From the NCBI GenBank assembly GCA_024278955.1, contig JAJRSE010000017.1:103357-167356 (forward strand): a DNA stretch of 64,000 bases, in the 5' to 3' direction. This DNA is from Planctomycetota bacterium (lineage in GTDB: Bacteria; Planctomycetota; Planctomycetia; Pirellulales; Lacipirellulaceae). Both the position numbers and the translations under genes were made by a program. Under the pieces are notes generated by a model that saw nothing but the letters and a program-made list of their open reading frames with translations, had not been told where the DNA came from and made no database searches. The first letter of the stretch is position 1. Each line of letters opens with the position of its first letter. Shown piece by piece: positions 1-9,405 of the stretch.

Positions 1-213
1 AATACCTGCTCCGTCGCCCGTATTTGCTTCACAACCACATGCCCCGCGATGGTCCATGTTGCGAAGCACTTCTTCGGCGTCAAGCAAGATCTGATGGCTA
101 CGTTTTCCCTTGATGTGCGCAACAAACCCGACACCACACGAATCGTGTTCGTTCGCCGGATCGTAAAGCCCTTGCTTGGCAGGGAGGTGAATGAGCGGTT
201 CTGTTTTTTTCAT
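1..213 (-). CDS. gltB: Glutamate synthase large subunit, N-terminal part (cut by window edge)
   Basis: Only the first 71 codons lie in the window; the gene continues past the left edge. The translation has the GOGAT start pattern: [16 protein letters not shown], then DHRGACG and TGDGAG. In this family a short propeptide is removed so that the Cys (here residue 26) becomes the N-terminal nucleophile of the glutaminase domain, which supplies ammonia for making glutamate from 2-oxoglutarate. The ATG at 211-213 sits just upstream of the conserved block, giving a propeptide of normal length. It follows the LysR gene in the same direction after 76 nt, so that regulator may control it, as GltC does in Bacillus; this is inference. 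Confidence 0.9.
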   Translation of the reverse strand, partial: MKKTEPLIHLPAKQGLYDPANEHDSCGVGFVAHIKGKRSHQILLDAEEVLRNMDHRGACGCEANTGDGAGI

Positions 214-289
214 CGAAAATTCCAGTGATTTTTTGAGACCGAGTTCCTTGCCTAAGCGGAAATAGCTCACGCCGGAGAAGTACCTCGCG

Positions 290-1240
290 TCATCGTGTCA
301 GTAGTTTTTTTCTTGTCTTGCGGGTTCTTGAGATTGTCGCAGGCTTAGCATTTCCGACAAACTTGGTGTCGGCACGCAGCAATTGCATGAACTGCTGTCC
401 GATTTCTCCCAGATCGCGATCGCGGCGGTGGACGAGGCCAAGCGGCCGCACGAGTTTCTCTTTTAGCGGTATTGCTACCAAGCTTTGCAAAGCAATTTCT
501 CGTGCCACCGTGGGCTGGGGTAAAATGCTCACGCCTTCGTTAACTTCGATGGCCCGCTTCATGGTTTCGATGTTGTCGAATTCCTGAGCAACGTCTACCT
601 CGACCTTGCCTGCCATCAACGAGCGATCGATTTCTGAACGAATTCGCAAACCTGCCTCGAACGCAACAAACGATTCTCCGTTTAATTCCTCAAGCGATAT
701 CCGCCGTTGCGAAGCCAAGCGATGTTCGGGGTGACAAACCGCGACCAACGGCTCATCTCGCCAGGGAAGCGAAACCAAGGCACGAGACTCTTCGGGATAG
801 CTCACCAAGCCAAGATCAACCTCACCGTTCTCAACCACTTCATAAACCCGGTCGGGGTGCAAATACTCAAGTCGGACTTGTGCTTTTGTGTACTTGGCCA
901 AGAATTGACGTGTAAAAACACTCATGTGGGCCAGGCCAACCGAGTAGATTGAAGCCACCAATAGCCGCCGCGCAGCTTCGTCGTGCAAGGTCTGAACTTC
1001 TTCTTCGAGTTGCGCATACTGGCTAACCAACTGAAGGCTGCCATCGTAGTAGCGTTTGCCTTCGGGGGTCAGCACAAACGGGCGCTTCGAGCGATCCAAA
1101 AGTTTTACGCCCAGCTGTTCTTCCAGGTGGTGAACGACTTGGCTTGCACTCGACTGAGAAATACTGTTTTCATGCGCAGCACACGAAAAACTTCGCCGTC
1201 GGACGATATCACAAAATATCTTGAGAAATTTTAGTTGCAT
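290..1240 (-). CDS. LysR-family transcriptional regulator
   Basis: 316 residues, normal for the family. Residues 1-60 form the winged helix-turn-helix ([16 protein letters not shown], then [17 protein letters not shown] and [15 protein letters not shown]). About 90-290 is the periplasmic-binding-like effector domain. The C-terminus has a basic tail ([13 protein letters not shown]) beyond the usual end. It lies directly upstream of gltB in the same direction. A role in nitrogen or glutamate control is plausible from position only; the ligand cannot be read from the sequence. Confidence 0.9.
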   Translation of the reverse strand: MQLKFLKIFCDIVRRRSFSCAAHENSISQSSASQVVHHLEEQLGVKLLDRSKRPFVLTPEGKRYYDGSLQLVSQYAQLEEEVQTLHDEAARRLLVASIYSVGLAHMSVFTRQFLAKYTKAQVRLEYLHPDRVYEVVENGEVDLGLVSYPEESRALVSLPWRDEPLVAVCHPEHRLASQRRISLEELNGESFVAFEAGLRIRSEIDRSLMAGKVEVDVAQEFDNIETMKRAIEVNEGVSILPQPTVAREIALQSLVAIPLKEKLVRPLGLVHRRDRDLGEIGQQFMQLLRADTKFVGNAKPATISRTRKTRKKLLTR

Positions 1241-1711
1241 GGGCGAATCAAAGTCGGTGTCGTGCCGGTGGGGTTTCTGTTTCTACGGTCGATAAATCTC
1301 AGCGCGTACACTCCACAAGAGTTTCGCCGAGTTCAGCTGTGCGGCACAGGCGCACCGCAAGCGTCGCCGCTTCCTGTACCAAAAAATTGCTGCCGCAGCC
1401 GAGCGGCTACCGCAGAAGGACTCTTCCAGCACAAACTGGCCTGCCGAAATCCGGCGGCCAGTTGCCTCCTCAGAAATCGCCTTTTTCGATGGTGCTGCTA
1501 CCTGGCCGGGCACCTGCACCCAGCCAAGGGCTCCCGACACGAATGTCTAGTATCGCGGTCCGGGATATTAGGAGCTTCCAGAATCGAAAATCAGAATACT
1601 AACGTATCTTCTGGGAGGCCTCACTGTCAAGCGGGGCAGAATACGTCGGGAGGATTCCAAGAATGACTTGGCAGCCGTGCTTGTAAAACACGAGAAAAAT
1701 AGGCTTTATTG
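1241..1711. other. Intergenic region without an assignable gene
   Basis: 471 nt between the 5' end of the LysR gene and the 3' end of the cyclophilin gene. It has open frames on both strands, but none has a convincing ribosome site or family motif. The stretch 1320-1560 is GC-rich with several short inverted repeats and could hold a structured RNA. I compared it by eye with SRP RNA, tmRNA and 6S consensus features and found no match. Confidence 0.4.
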
Positions 1712-2917
1712 CTACCGCTCAGGCAATTTCTTGAATTCGTAAGCGTGCCCCCGATCGCGGAGCACCTTGGCCTTGATGATTCGGTCGGGTTTCGCTCCGT
1801 TCGCGTCGCCCGGGTCACGGCGTTTGATCGCAGATGCTGCGTCGATCCCTTCGATGACACGTCCGAATACCGTATGTCGGCCATCGAGGAAGCCCGTTGA
1901 GACGAACGTCAGGAAAAACTGCGACCCGCCCGTATTGCGACCCGCGTGGGCCATGCTCAGGCTGCCGCGGAAGTGCTTTCGGTAACCCGGTTTATGGCAT
2001 TCACATTGAATGCTGTACCCTGGCCCGCCGCTTCCCGTGCCCGTCGGATCGCCCCCTTGGGCCATAAACGAGGGCAAAACGCGGTGGAAAACGAGGCCAT
2101 CGTAGTAGCCTTGTTTCACCAAGGTGAGAAAATTGGCCACTGCCTGGGGTGCTTCATTTTCAAACAGCTCGATCACAACATCCCCATGAGCCGTCTGGAA
2201 CAAAACACGCGGCAAGTCGTCGGCCACGGCCTCGGCTGCCCTGATTTCCTGCTCCTTGGCCCAGTCTTTGCGGTTAGCCGCAAGGGAGTTGATCGACCCC
2301 TTTGCCAGCTCCCAGATGCGTTTGAACGGACCGTTGGGGGCTTGGCTAGGAGGCGGCGTGTCTAAAATCTTCGCATCCTGGGCCTTGTTGAAATACTCCT
2401 GGGCCAAGTCGTAATCGTTGACTTGATAAGCACACACACCACCCCAGAGCCAAAGTACAGGCGACTTTTTGCCTGCCCCGGCTTCCAACATCGACTGAAT
2501 GATCGGCAAAGCTTTCTCGTACTGGTCGCCCCCGTCGCCTTGGGCATCGCCAGCAACATAGAAACCAGCAATCGCCAGCAACGTGTCGTAAACGACCGGA
2601 TAGCTGTTTGGATCGGCCCGAAAAACGTCTAAACCTGTCGTAACAATTTTGCCAACTATCGTTTCCGACTCTTCGCGAAGCTTTTGCAGCTCGTCAGAAA
2701 GTGCTCCTCGTTCGCTCGTCTTGCTGGTCGCCAATTCTTGATGCTTCTTGCGAAGCCGAATCGTTAGGTCGACCCATTGTTTTTGCAATTGATCGAACGA
2801 CTCCTTGGCAGCAACCGCCGTAGGATTGCCGCCGGCGACTGGCGCCGCAGGCTGGGCATTTACGAGATCAGTCGAGAAGACCAGTAGTAGTAGAACGGAG
2901 GTAGCAAAACGGGCCAT
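1712..2917 (-). CDS. Secreted cyclophilin-type peptidyl-prolyl isomerase
   Basis: 401 residues from the ATG at 2915-2917, chosen over an upstream in-frame Met because it opens a clean signal peptide (MARFATSVLLLLVF, then NAQ). Residues about 35-230 are a helical, TPR-like region. Residues 237-390 are a cyclophilin domain with FHRV (Arg279), FMAQGGD (Phe284, Gln287) and GSQFFLTF (331-338), the active-site elements. The position of the cyclosporin-binding Trp is occupied by His (DGRHTVFGRV), as in many bacterial cyclophilins. It probably assists folding in the periplasm or another non-cytoplasmic space. Transcribed divergently from rsmD with 123 nt between. Confidence 0.88.
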   Translation of the reverse strand: MARFATSVLLLLVFSTDLVNAQPAAPVAGGNPTAVAAKESFDQLQKQWVDLTIRLRKKHQELATSKTSERGALSDELQKLREESETIVGKIVTTGLDVFRADPNSYPVVYDTLLAIAGFYVAGDAQGDGGDQYEKALPIIQSMLEAGAGKKSPVLWLWGGVCAYQVNDYDLAQEYFNKAQDAKILDTPPPSQAPNGPFKRIWELAKGSINSLAANRKDWAKEQEIRAAEAVADDLPRVLFQTAHGDVVIELFENEAPQAVANFLTLVKQGYYDGLVFHRVLPSFMAQGGDPTGTGSGGPGYSIQCECHKPGYRKHFRGSLSMAHAGRNTGGSQFFLTFVSTGFLDGRHTVFGRVIEGIDAASAIKRRDPGDANGAKPDRIIKAKVLRDRGHAYEFKKLPER

Positions 2918-3040
2918 AGCGTGTCGCCTCAAGCGGTTTGTCGTCACGAGGATTCGGAAGTACGATGTAGGCCACAGAATAGCACAGCGCAGCCTTGGGC
3001 CGCAACCAAATGAATGCCTCACCAGAGAGCTAATTGAACG

Positions 3041-3733
3041 ATGGGAAAAAAACCTCCGAAATCAACCGACATGCCGCAATCCGTAGATCTAAGGATCATC
3101 GGCGGCAGCTTCCGTGCTAGCAAGCTTCGCTATCACGGCGATCCGACCACACGACCCATGAAAGACCGCGTCCGCGAGGCCATTTTCAATCTCATCGGAC
3201 CCGAAGCAAAAGGCTGTCACGCGATCGACCTCTTCGCCGGCACCGGCGCCCTGGGCCTCGAAGCCATCAGCCGCGGCGCAGTCAGCGCGACTTTCATCGA
3301 GCGGCACATTCCAACCGCCCGAGTCGTCGAAGAGAACATCCAAGCCCTAGGCCTCGGCGACCGCACCGAACTTCTGATGACCAGCGCATTCCTGTGGGGC
3401 AAAAGAGATTTGCCAAAGTGGAAAGCGGAAAGCGGAAAGCCGGAGGAAGAAGACCCACCCGCTTTCCACTTTCCGCCTTTCGCTTTATCCCCTCCATGGC
3501 TTGTCTTCTGCAGCCCCCCCTATGCGTTTTTTGTCGACCGCCAGCAAGAAACGCTGGACCTCATCACCGCAATGATCGAACATGCCCCGGCAGGGAGCAT
3601 CGTGATCGTCGAAGCCGATTCGCGATTCGATTTTGAACTTCTTCCTGGTCATATTGCTCAGAAAAAAGAACGCGACGGCTGGGACGTCCGCACCTACTCT
3701 CCCGCAGTCGTCGGCGTATTGCGAATCAGGTAG
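3041..3733 (+). CDS. rsmD: 16S rRNA (guanine966-N2)-methyltransferase with internal insert
   Basis: 230 residues. IIGG and the Rossmann SAM-binding motif DLFAGTGALGLEAISRGA (63-80) identify RsmD, which methylates G966 of 16S rRNA from S-adenosylmethionine. The catalytic motif is SPPY (158-161) instead of the usual DPPY or NPPY. Residues about 126-150 (KWKAESGKPEEED and following) do not look like the family. They are encoded by a palindromic repeat described separately, inserted in frame just before the catalytic motif. The start could also be the ATG at 3071; neither has a strong ribosome site. Confidence 0.88.
   Translation: MGKKPPKSTDMPQSVDLRIIGGSFRASKLRYHGDPTTRPMKDRVREAIFNLIGPEAKGCHAIDLFAGTGALGLEAISRGAVSATFIERHIPTARVVEENIQALGLGDRTELLMTSAFLWGKRDLPKWKAESGKPEEEDPPAFHFPPFALSPPWLVFCSPPYAFFVDRQQETLDLITAMIEHAPAGSIVIVEADSRFDFELLPGHIAQKKERDGWDVRTYSPAVVGVLRIR
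3415..3487. repeat. Palindromic element inside rsmD
   Basis: Perfect 14-nt inverted arms AAAGTGGAAAGCGG (3415-3428) and CCGCTTTCCACTTT (3459-3472). The left arm contains three tandem copies of the heptamer GAAAGCG/C, and the right side continues with related CTTTCCGC words to about 3487. The element keeps the frame open and adds about 25 residues to RsmD. Confidence 0.75.
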
Positions 3734-3971
3734 ACGCTAGTTGAAAAGAGCACACAGCTCGAATGCACAGAGATTACAATGGTATACTGTCGCCACTAAA
3801 GACTCAGCCGAATATCACAATGAGCACCATCGGATCAAAACTCATTTCCGAATTCGGAATGCGTGGGCAACTTGGAATGTACTTCGACTATGCGAGCTAT
3901 AGTACACTTAGGAGAATTGATTCCTTAGCTACATCTTCCTGCTGAATCTCATGCTGTGAGAAACTTCACAA

Positions 3972-4301
3972 ATGAAAAAATCGCATTCTCAAGACAATTC
4001 AAAATCCAACGCGTATTACCTTGCCTTGCTTGATATGAAGGGCGATGGATTCGCAGTGCGGGCTAAGAAAGACTTACTAAGAGTGCGACTTATTGGCGTA
4101 TTTTTCTTTGCGGTTGGTATTACTATTTACTTTTGCGTTGAAGGGCTTTTCGGTCACTTGGCATTTGCGTTGGCATCTAGTGCCATGGGAGCTTGTGCAG
4201 CGATTGACGGAGGTATCGGTAAACGAAAAGACGCATGGCCCTACTTTGACCAGGTCCTTGACTGGGCGATGGTAGAAGAAAAATCTCGTAAGGCTGAATA
4301 G
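3972..4301 (+). CDS. Small hypothetical membrane protein
   Basis: 109 residues with no family I recognise. Residues about 40-75 (LIGVFFFAVGITIYFCVEGL and ALASSAMGACAAI) would form two membrane helices; the N-terminus is polar and basic and the C-terminus charged. ATG start after a short AT-rich leader. The 238 nt before it hold only a weak open frame (3763-3945). This stretch is AT-richer than its neighbours. Function unknown; it may be an orphan accessory gene. Confidence 0.55.
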   Translation: MKKSHSQDNSKSNAYYLALLDMKGDGFAVRAKKDLLRVRLIGVFFFAVGITIYFCVEGLFGHLAFALASSAMGACAAIDGGIGKRKDAWPYFDQVLDWAMVEEKSRKAE

Positions 4302-4664
4302 AGGCTTGGCTGCCATCACTAACTGCCTGCGGTCACATCGCCCGACTTCGTCACAGCTATTCCCCAAAGAACACCGACGCGGGGCTCCTGGGCAGTTCAG
4401 CAAAATCTTCTAACGGCAGTAGGTGTGAATGACCTACCGAAGAAACGGCAGTTGGCCAAGCCTGAGCAGAGCCCCTAAACAAGCAGGACTTCTAGCTTTT
4501 GGGATTCTCTTAGAGCACTTCCTTAAAAAACAATAGTAGCCACCGAGCACACAGAGGAAATACTGAAGTGAACCACCTTCTCTCGGTGTTCTCTGTGAAC
4601 TCTGTGGCTACACAATTAAAGGACTGCTCTAGCGTGTGTTTTTACACGAATCTGGGCGGTACTC
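4302..4664. other. Intergenic region with a dispersed inverted repeat
   Basis: 363 nt between the small membrane protein and the 3' end of the ABC-F gene. The only structure I see is the inverted repeat at 4536-4611, described separately, and the word TTAGAGCACTTCCTTAAAAAA (about 4510-4530). A close relative of that word recurs near 63838 (TAGAGCATTTCCTTAAAAAA). Confidence 0.5.
4536..4611. repeat. Dispersed inverted repeat, copy 1
   Basis: Imperfect palindrome that opens with GTAGCCACcGAG and closes with CTCTGTGGCTAC, with inner CACAGAGG and TCGGTGTTCTCTGTG. It belongs to the same family as the elements at 32460-32535 and 43220-43363. It is non-coding and lies between genes. Confidence 0.8.
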
Positions 4665-6443
4665 TTACTCCCCCTCTAACACATTAAAAATCTCCACCCA
4701 AGTTTCCTCAAGCTGCTCCACTTCCGCAGCCATTAGTGTAAGCTGCTCGTGCAACTCCTGGGCTTCTTTCGCCACGCTGGTCGAAAGCATCTGTTCGTTA
4801 ATCGCCTTCTTGTCGTCGTCGAACTTGGCGATCTTCCGCTCTACCGCTTTGAGCTTTTTCTGAAGGCTTCGTTCTTCCTTGCCCCCGAGCTTACGCGCAA
4901 CCGTGTTGCCGACCAGCGGGCTTTCGCCACGGGGCGTGTGTTCGGCACGAAGGCCTTCTTCCAGCTGTTTTCGTATGCGATAAACATAGTCGTCGTAGCT
5001 GGCCGGGTAGCTTGTGACCTGGCTATCGCGCACCTCGACCACTGCGGTCGCGACCCGATGCATAAAGTGGCGGTCGTGGCTCGTAAAGATAACCGTCCCT
5101 TGGTATCGACAAAGCGCATCGGCCAAAGCTTCCACCGTCTCGACATCAAGATGGTTGCCCGGTTCGTCGAGCACAAGCACATTGTGCTTCTCAAGCAGCA
5201 AGCCGGCCATCACCAGCCGCGCCCGTTCGCCACCGCTGAGCACCCGAATTTTTTTCTTCACCAGACTGCCGCTAAACAAAAAGCTGCCTGCCACGTCTTT
5301 GATCTGCTGGATCGTCGATCCCGAAGCGGCTTGATAGTGTAAATAGTCTTCGACGGTCTGGTCTTCCGGAAGCGACGTATAGACATGCTGGGCGTAAACG
5401 CCTATCTGGCAGCCAAATCCCCATTTCATTTGCCCAGCAAGCGGTTCAAGCGAGTCGCATATCGTCCGCAAAAACGTCGTCTTCCCCTGGCCGTTGTCGC
5501 CCACGATGCCGATTCGCGAACCATGATCCATCTCAAGCTGTACACCCGAGGCAACCTCGTGATCGGGATAGCCAATCGTCAGCTGCTCGGTCCGCAACGC
5601 CGCACCTTGCCGGGGTTGAACTTTGGGAAAGCTGAACCGTATCTCGGCCTCTTCGCCTTGCACTTCGACCAACTCAAGCCGCTCGAGTTGTTTCGCCTTG
5701 CTACGGGCTTGGCTTGCCGTGTTCGCGTTGGCGCGGTTCTTATTGATGAAGGTTTCGAGCTGTTTTCGTTTGCTCAGCGTTGCCGCATTCACACGATGAT
5801 CGTGCTCTCGACGCTCGGCAAGATTCTCAAGATACGAGTCTACGTTGCCAGGGAACATCGTCATTTGCCCCCGCGAAATCTCAAGCGTGTTGTCGCAGGT
5901 GCGTTTTAGAAACGCGCGATCATGAGAAACAATGAGGCAGCCGCCTCGAAAACTCCGCAAAAATTCTTCGAGCAGCATCTGCGTCCGCAGGTCGAGAAAG
6001 TTGGTCGGCTCGTCGAGAATTAGAAGGTTCGGATCGTGCAGCAGCAACGCCGCCAGCTTCACACGGGTTTGCCACCCACCCGAAAGCTCGCGTACCGGCT
6101 GGTCGAGCATTGCATCAGGCAGCTGAAACTGCCAAGCAATTTCGCCACATCGCCACTCAGGCTGCTCGCTATCCCGCATCAGGAAACCGAGGACCGTTTC
6201 GCCATCGAGAAACGGATCGTGCTGCCGCAGGTAGCCGAGCCTTAGCTTACGGCTCCGCACCACCTCGCCCTTGTCGAGGTCTTCTTCGCCCAGCAAAATG
6301 CGACAAATCGTACTTTTCCCCGCCCCATTGCGGCCGATTAGCCCCACTTTCTGGTCATCGGCCAGCGCACAGCTCGCCCCGTCGAGCAGCTCTTGCTCGC
6401 CGTAACGCTTGTAGGCATCTTGAAGTTGGAGAATGACAGCCAT
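4665..6443 (-). CDS. ABC-F family ATPase
   Basis: 592 residues with two ABC cassettes in one chain and no membrane segments. First Walker A GRNGAGKS (37-44) with signature LSGGWQTRVKLA and LILDEPTNFLD; second Walker A GDNGQGKTT with LSGGERARLVMA and LVLDEPGNHLD. The linker between them is charged, and a coiled coil fills about 520-585, as in Uup/YdiF-type members. These proteins act on ribosomes. The usual signature Gln is Trp in cassette 1 (SGGWQ), a minor variation. It follows lnt by 36 nt in the same direction, a likely operon. Confidence 0.9.
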   Translation of the reverse strand: MAVILQLQDAYKRYGEQELLDGASCALADDQKVGLIGRNGAGKSTICRILLGEEDLDKGEVVRSRKLRLGYLRQHDPFLDGETVLGFLMRDSEQPEWRCGEIAWQFQLPDAMLDQPVRELSGGWQTRVKLAALLLHDPNLLILDEPTNFLDLRTQMLLEEFLRSFRGGCLIVSHDRAFLKRTCDNTLEISRGQMTMFPGNVDSYLENLAERREHDHRVNAATLSKRKQLETFINKNRANANTASQARSKAKQLERLELVEVQGEEAEIRFSFPKVQPRQGAALRTEQLTIGYPDHEVASGVQLEMDHGSRIGIVGDNGQGKTTFLRTICDSLEPLAGQMKWGFGCQIGVYAQHVYTSLPEDQTVEDYLHYQAASGSTIQQIKDVAGSFLFSGSLVKKKIRVLSGGERARLVMAGLLLEKHNVLVLDEPGNHLDVETVEALADALCRYQGTVIFTSHDRHFMHRVATAVVEVRDSQVTSYPASYDDYVYRIRKQLEEGLRAEHTPRGESPLVGNTVARKLGGKEERSLQKKLKAVERKIAKFDDDKKAINEQMLSTSVAKEAQELHEQLTLMAAEVEQLEETWVEIFNVLEGE

Positions 6444-6479
6444 CTTTGAGTGTGGATTTTAGAATGCGGGTTGCGGAAT

Positions 6480-8174
6480 TCAGCCAGCCTCGGTGCCGCG
6501 ATTCGCACGGGGCACGACCGGGGACACGGCTAAAACTATGCAGCATACCACACATAAGATCGCAAACCAGTCGCCCCCTCTTCGGTAAAGGCTCGCTAGC
6601 CAGGGGCTCTGCAAGTCGACGAGAAGAAACGCGGTTTGCTGCCGCTTGGTGACTTGGCGAATGTTGCCGTACGGATCGATCGAAGCCGTGAGTCCCCCGT
6701 TGGCTGCGATCACCAGCGGGGTGCGCATTTCGACGGCTCGAAAAACACCACATGCCAAGTGCATGTCCAGTTCGCTCGAACCCCAGTACCAAGCATCGTT
6801 CGTGAAATTCACCATCACATGGGGCTTAACGCTGTCGCTCGCAGCATCGACTTGTCGGCGAATCAAATGGGGAACCGCCGTCTCGTAACAAATATTCGGC
6901 GAGATCAGCACCTCATCCAGCCACAAATTAGTACCAGGATGTTGGCCTGCCAAAATCCCTCCCGTCAACGGCGTCAACCGATAAAGCGATGGGAACCACT
7001 CCGCAAACGGAATGTACTCGCCAAACGGCACCCGATGCATTTTGTCGTAGGTGCCAAGGATTTCTCCCTTCGAGTCGACTAGTACCGAAGAATTATACGA
7101 AGCGTAGTCGGGCTGTCCTTCGTCATCGGGGAAAATGTGGACGCGATCGATTCCAACAAACACTGCCGCACCCAATAGCTTGGTCAGTTCAGCCAATTGC
7201 GACTGTCCAGCCGTAAGATAAGAAACATGCACCCGATCTCCCGGAGGCTCGTAACCTTTTTCTAAGGTCACCAGCGGTTGCCGGAAAGTCGTTTCCGGCC
7301 AGATCACGAGATCGACTTTCCGGCCGTCCTTCTCCTTCGACTGCCGGACGGCTTCTTGCGACATAAACAAATACTCTCTCACGATACTCGCTTGCTTTTT
7401 TGGGTCGCTTTTCCAGTCGGCAAGCGTATTGCCTTGAATCAATGCGATTCGCAAGTCAGAGGCCTGCGGGATGCGAGTCACAGCCAGGTGCGAGAGGCCA
7501 TAGAAAACCGTCGCGACGATCGCGATTGCCCCAGGAAAAAGGTGGAACACCTGGTGGAATAGCTTGAAGCGGACCGCTTGCTCCTCGGCAACGACAAAAA
7601 ATGATGCCAAGAACCGCGTCAGACACGAGGCGACCAACACAATCAGAAACGTCACGCCGTATTCGCCGAAGATATCCGCGATTTGAATTACCGCAGGATA
7701 CTCAACCTGTGAATGCGCCAGCGACCCCATCAAAAACCCGGTCATCAGATGGCCACGTAGCCAGTCGAGTCCGGTCCACACAAGAGGAGCAGCAAGCCAC
7801 AACGGCACACCAAACCGATGCACTGCCACCCGGCTGAGCCCAACCATCAGAGGTAAATAAATGCCTAAGTAGCTTGCTAGCACTGCTAGGGCTAAGTAGT
7901 TAAGTGGATGAGGCAAACGAACCCAATGGACCGCCAAGAGCCAAAACACGGTACCCGCCAGCCACAACGCCCGATACGGACGCCTGCCCGGCAACTGCTG
8001 CCCCATCACCAACATCAGCCAAGGAATCGGCGCAACCCAAGCCAATATGCCCCAAGCCACCGGTGGCAAGGCAAGCCAACAGAGCACGCTACCCAAAAGC
8101 CCTGCCGCGAGCGTCGAGCTCGGAGCAGCGTTCCATAACCGCTGGCTGTTCTTTTTCGTTGGCAAACGATTCAT
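6480..8174 (-). CDS. lnt: Apolipoprotein N-acyltransferase
   Basis: 564 residues. The N-terminal half has about seven hydrophobic segments (about 20-240), followed by a nitrilase domain. The Glu-Lys-Cys triad is visible: VIWPETTF (Glu294), TYDKMHRVPFGEY (Lys378) and SPNICYETA (Cys429). A last hydrophobic segment lies near 535-555. Lnt transfers an acyl chain from phospholipid to the N-terminal Cys of lipoproteins in the inner membrane. The divergent neighbour starting at 8275 is itself a predicted lipoprotein. Confidence 0.93.
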   Translation of the reverse strand: MNRLPTKKNSQRLWNAAPSSTLAAGLLGSVLCWLALPPVAWGILAWVAPIPWLMLVMGQQLPGRRPYRALWLAGTVFWLLAVHWVRLPHPLNYLALAVLASYLGIYLPLMVGLSRVAVHRFGVPLWLAAPLVWTGLDWLRGHLMTGFLMGSLAHSQVEYPAVIQIADIFGEYGVTFLIVLVASCLTRFLASFFVVAEEQAVRFKLFHQVFHLFPGAIAIVATVFYGLSHLAVTRIPQASDLRIALIQGNTLADWKSDPKKQASIVREYLFMSQEAVRQSKEKDGRKVDLVIWPETTFRQPLVTLEKGYEPPGDRVHVSYLTAGQSQLAELTKLLGAAVFVGIDRVHIFPDDEGQPDYASYNSSVLVDSKGEILGTYDKMHRVPFGEYIPFAEWFPSLYRLTPLTGGILAGQHPGTNLWLDEVLISPNICYETAVPHLIRRQVDAASDSVKPHVMVNFTNDAWYWGSSELDMHLACGVFRAVEMRTPLVIAANGGLTASIDPYGNIRQVTKRQQTAFLLVDLQSPWLASLYRRGGDWFAILCVVCCIVLAVSPVVPRANRGTEAG

Positions 8175-8274
8175 TCCGCACAGGCTACGTGCCCCCGCAT
8201 GCTTCTACCAGAGCACTAAGGCGTTAAGCAATTCCGCTTGTGCTCGAAGTCGTCGAAAGTTTATTCTTGGTAGC

Positions 8275-9201
8275 ATGAGCCACACTCGAATTTTTTCGTT
8301 GCCGGTTACCTGCCTGCTGATGCTAGCATGTGCTGGCTGCTGGGAAGAGATACGCCAAGACCCTAGCGAGGTCTCCATGGCTGCGCCGCTCGCGGGGCAA
8401 GAACTGAGTGTCGACCCAACGGAAGCGTTTCAAAATGCTTCGCCCGAGGAGGAAGCATTGCCTGCCCCAAAGGTTGCTCTGCTCAACCCACAAACGTCGC
8501 AACCAACAGCGGAAGCCGAGCATCAGCCCGACGAGCCACTCGCAAGCGGCTTGGTGTCGAATAGAGATATTCCATCTCCAACAGAGTCCCCTGCCCCGCC
8601 CGCCGAATTTGATTGGCTCGACGACGGCGAAGAAGTCGAGCCAACTGCCACCGAAATCGAATCAAGCCCTCCTACGCGAACCGCCGTTGCTGCTTGGCGG
8701 ATGAGCAGCAAGTGGAGTCTTGCCGTCGCTTATTTTGCCAAAGGATTAGACGCCGATCGCTACCGCGAATCACTCGACCAAGCCACGTACGCTGCCCAAC
8801 TGCTCGACCTCGATCTTCCCGCCTTGCCCGAACAGTCTGAGGGCGTAGAGCGACAGCAGATGGTCATCCGATATTTATTGGAAGAGAGCGGCCCACAATT
8901 ACTGGAGCAACTGGCCGAGCGTTTTCCGGCCAACCATGCCGCGTTGGCAGAGCTTGCTCTCAAAACGCACTTGCTTCTTCTGGTTTACACGCCAAGCAGC
9001 CAGAAGATCGATCCGCTTATCGCCTCGATTCGGCAAGCCGCTGCCAACTCAGGATTGCCTGAAAGCGTTTGGCAAGAAACCGTTGTTCTTCTCGAACAGC
9101 GGGCAGAATTCGCTCGTGTCAAACAAGCCGTGTTCCAGCTTCACCGGCAAGCGGCCAACTTTCTCTCGGGTTCGACAGCTAATGTTCAGGCGGAAAAGTA
9201 A
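8275..9201 (+). CDS. Hypothetical lipoprotein
   Basis: 308 residues from the ATG at 8275. The start was chosen because it gives a lipoprotein signal peptide: SHTRIFSLPVTCLLMLACAGC, cut here at a lipobox ending in Cys. Residues about 25-140 are Pro/Glu/Ala-rich and probably disordered. Residues 145-300 are predicted helical, with no catalytic motif I recognise. An upstream in-frame Met at 8047 would run antisense through lnt and is unlikely. Family unknown; probably a planctomycete-specific protein. Confidence 0.75.
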   Translation: MSHTRIFSLPVTCLLMLACAGCWEEIRQDPSEVSMAAPLAGQELSVDPTEAFQNASPEEEALPAPKVALLNPQTSQPTAEAEHQPDEPLASGLVSNRDIPSPTESPAPPAEFDWLDDGEEVEPTATEIESSPPTRTAVAAWRMSSKWSLAVAYFAKGLDADRYRESLDQATYAAQLLDLDLPALPEQSEGVERQQMVIRYLLEESGPQLLEQLAERFPANHAALAELALKTHLLLLVYTPSSQKIDPLIASIRQAAANSGLPESVWQETVVLLEQRAEFARVKQAVFQLHRQAANFLSGSTANVQAEK

Positions 9202-9405
9202 GATCGTTCTCTTGGTTACAACGATTTTACCGGCCTTGTCCTCGCTGCTCGACGTTTGAATTCCGGTTCGCCCAACCGAATTTCTTCGGCCTCTGAGCCA
9301 TAACCTAGGCTTGCGATAGAAAAAACCCGCTGCTATCGCAACTTCTCGGCCGAAGGGCCGTATTAGGCAACACCAGCCCATCCAAACTGTAGAGGCAAAC
9401 GACTG

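Noticed and set aside
1235..1666. 143-residue open frame on the + strand
   Set aside because: Composition and lack of a ribosome site or family motif point to a chance frame in a GC-rich gap; the overlapping minus frame at 1283-1540 is no better.
1241..1711. Possible SRP or 6S RNA gene
   Set aside because: The SRP core words (GGTCAGG, GGAAG, AGCAGCC) are not present in the right order on either strand.
3763..3945. 60-residue open frame after rsmD
   Set aside because: No ribosome site, hydrophobic segment or motif; a chance frame is likelier.
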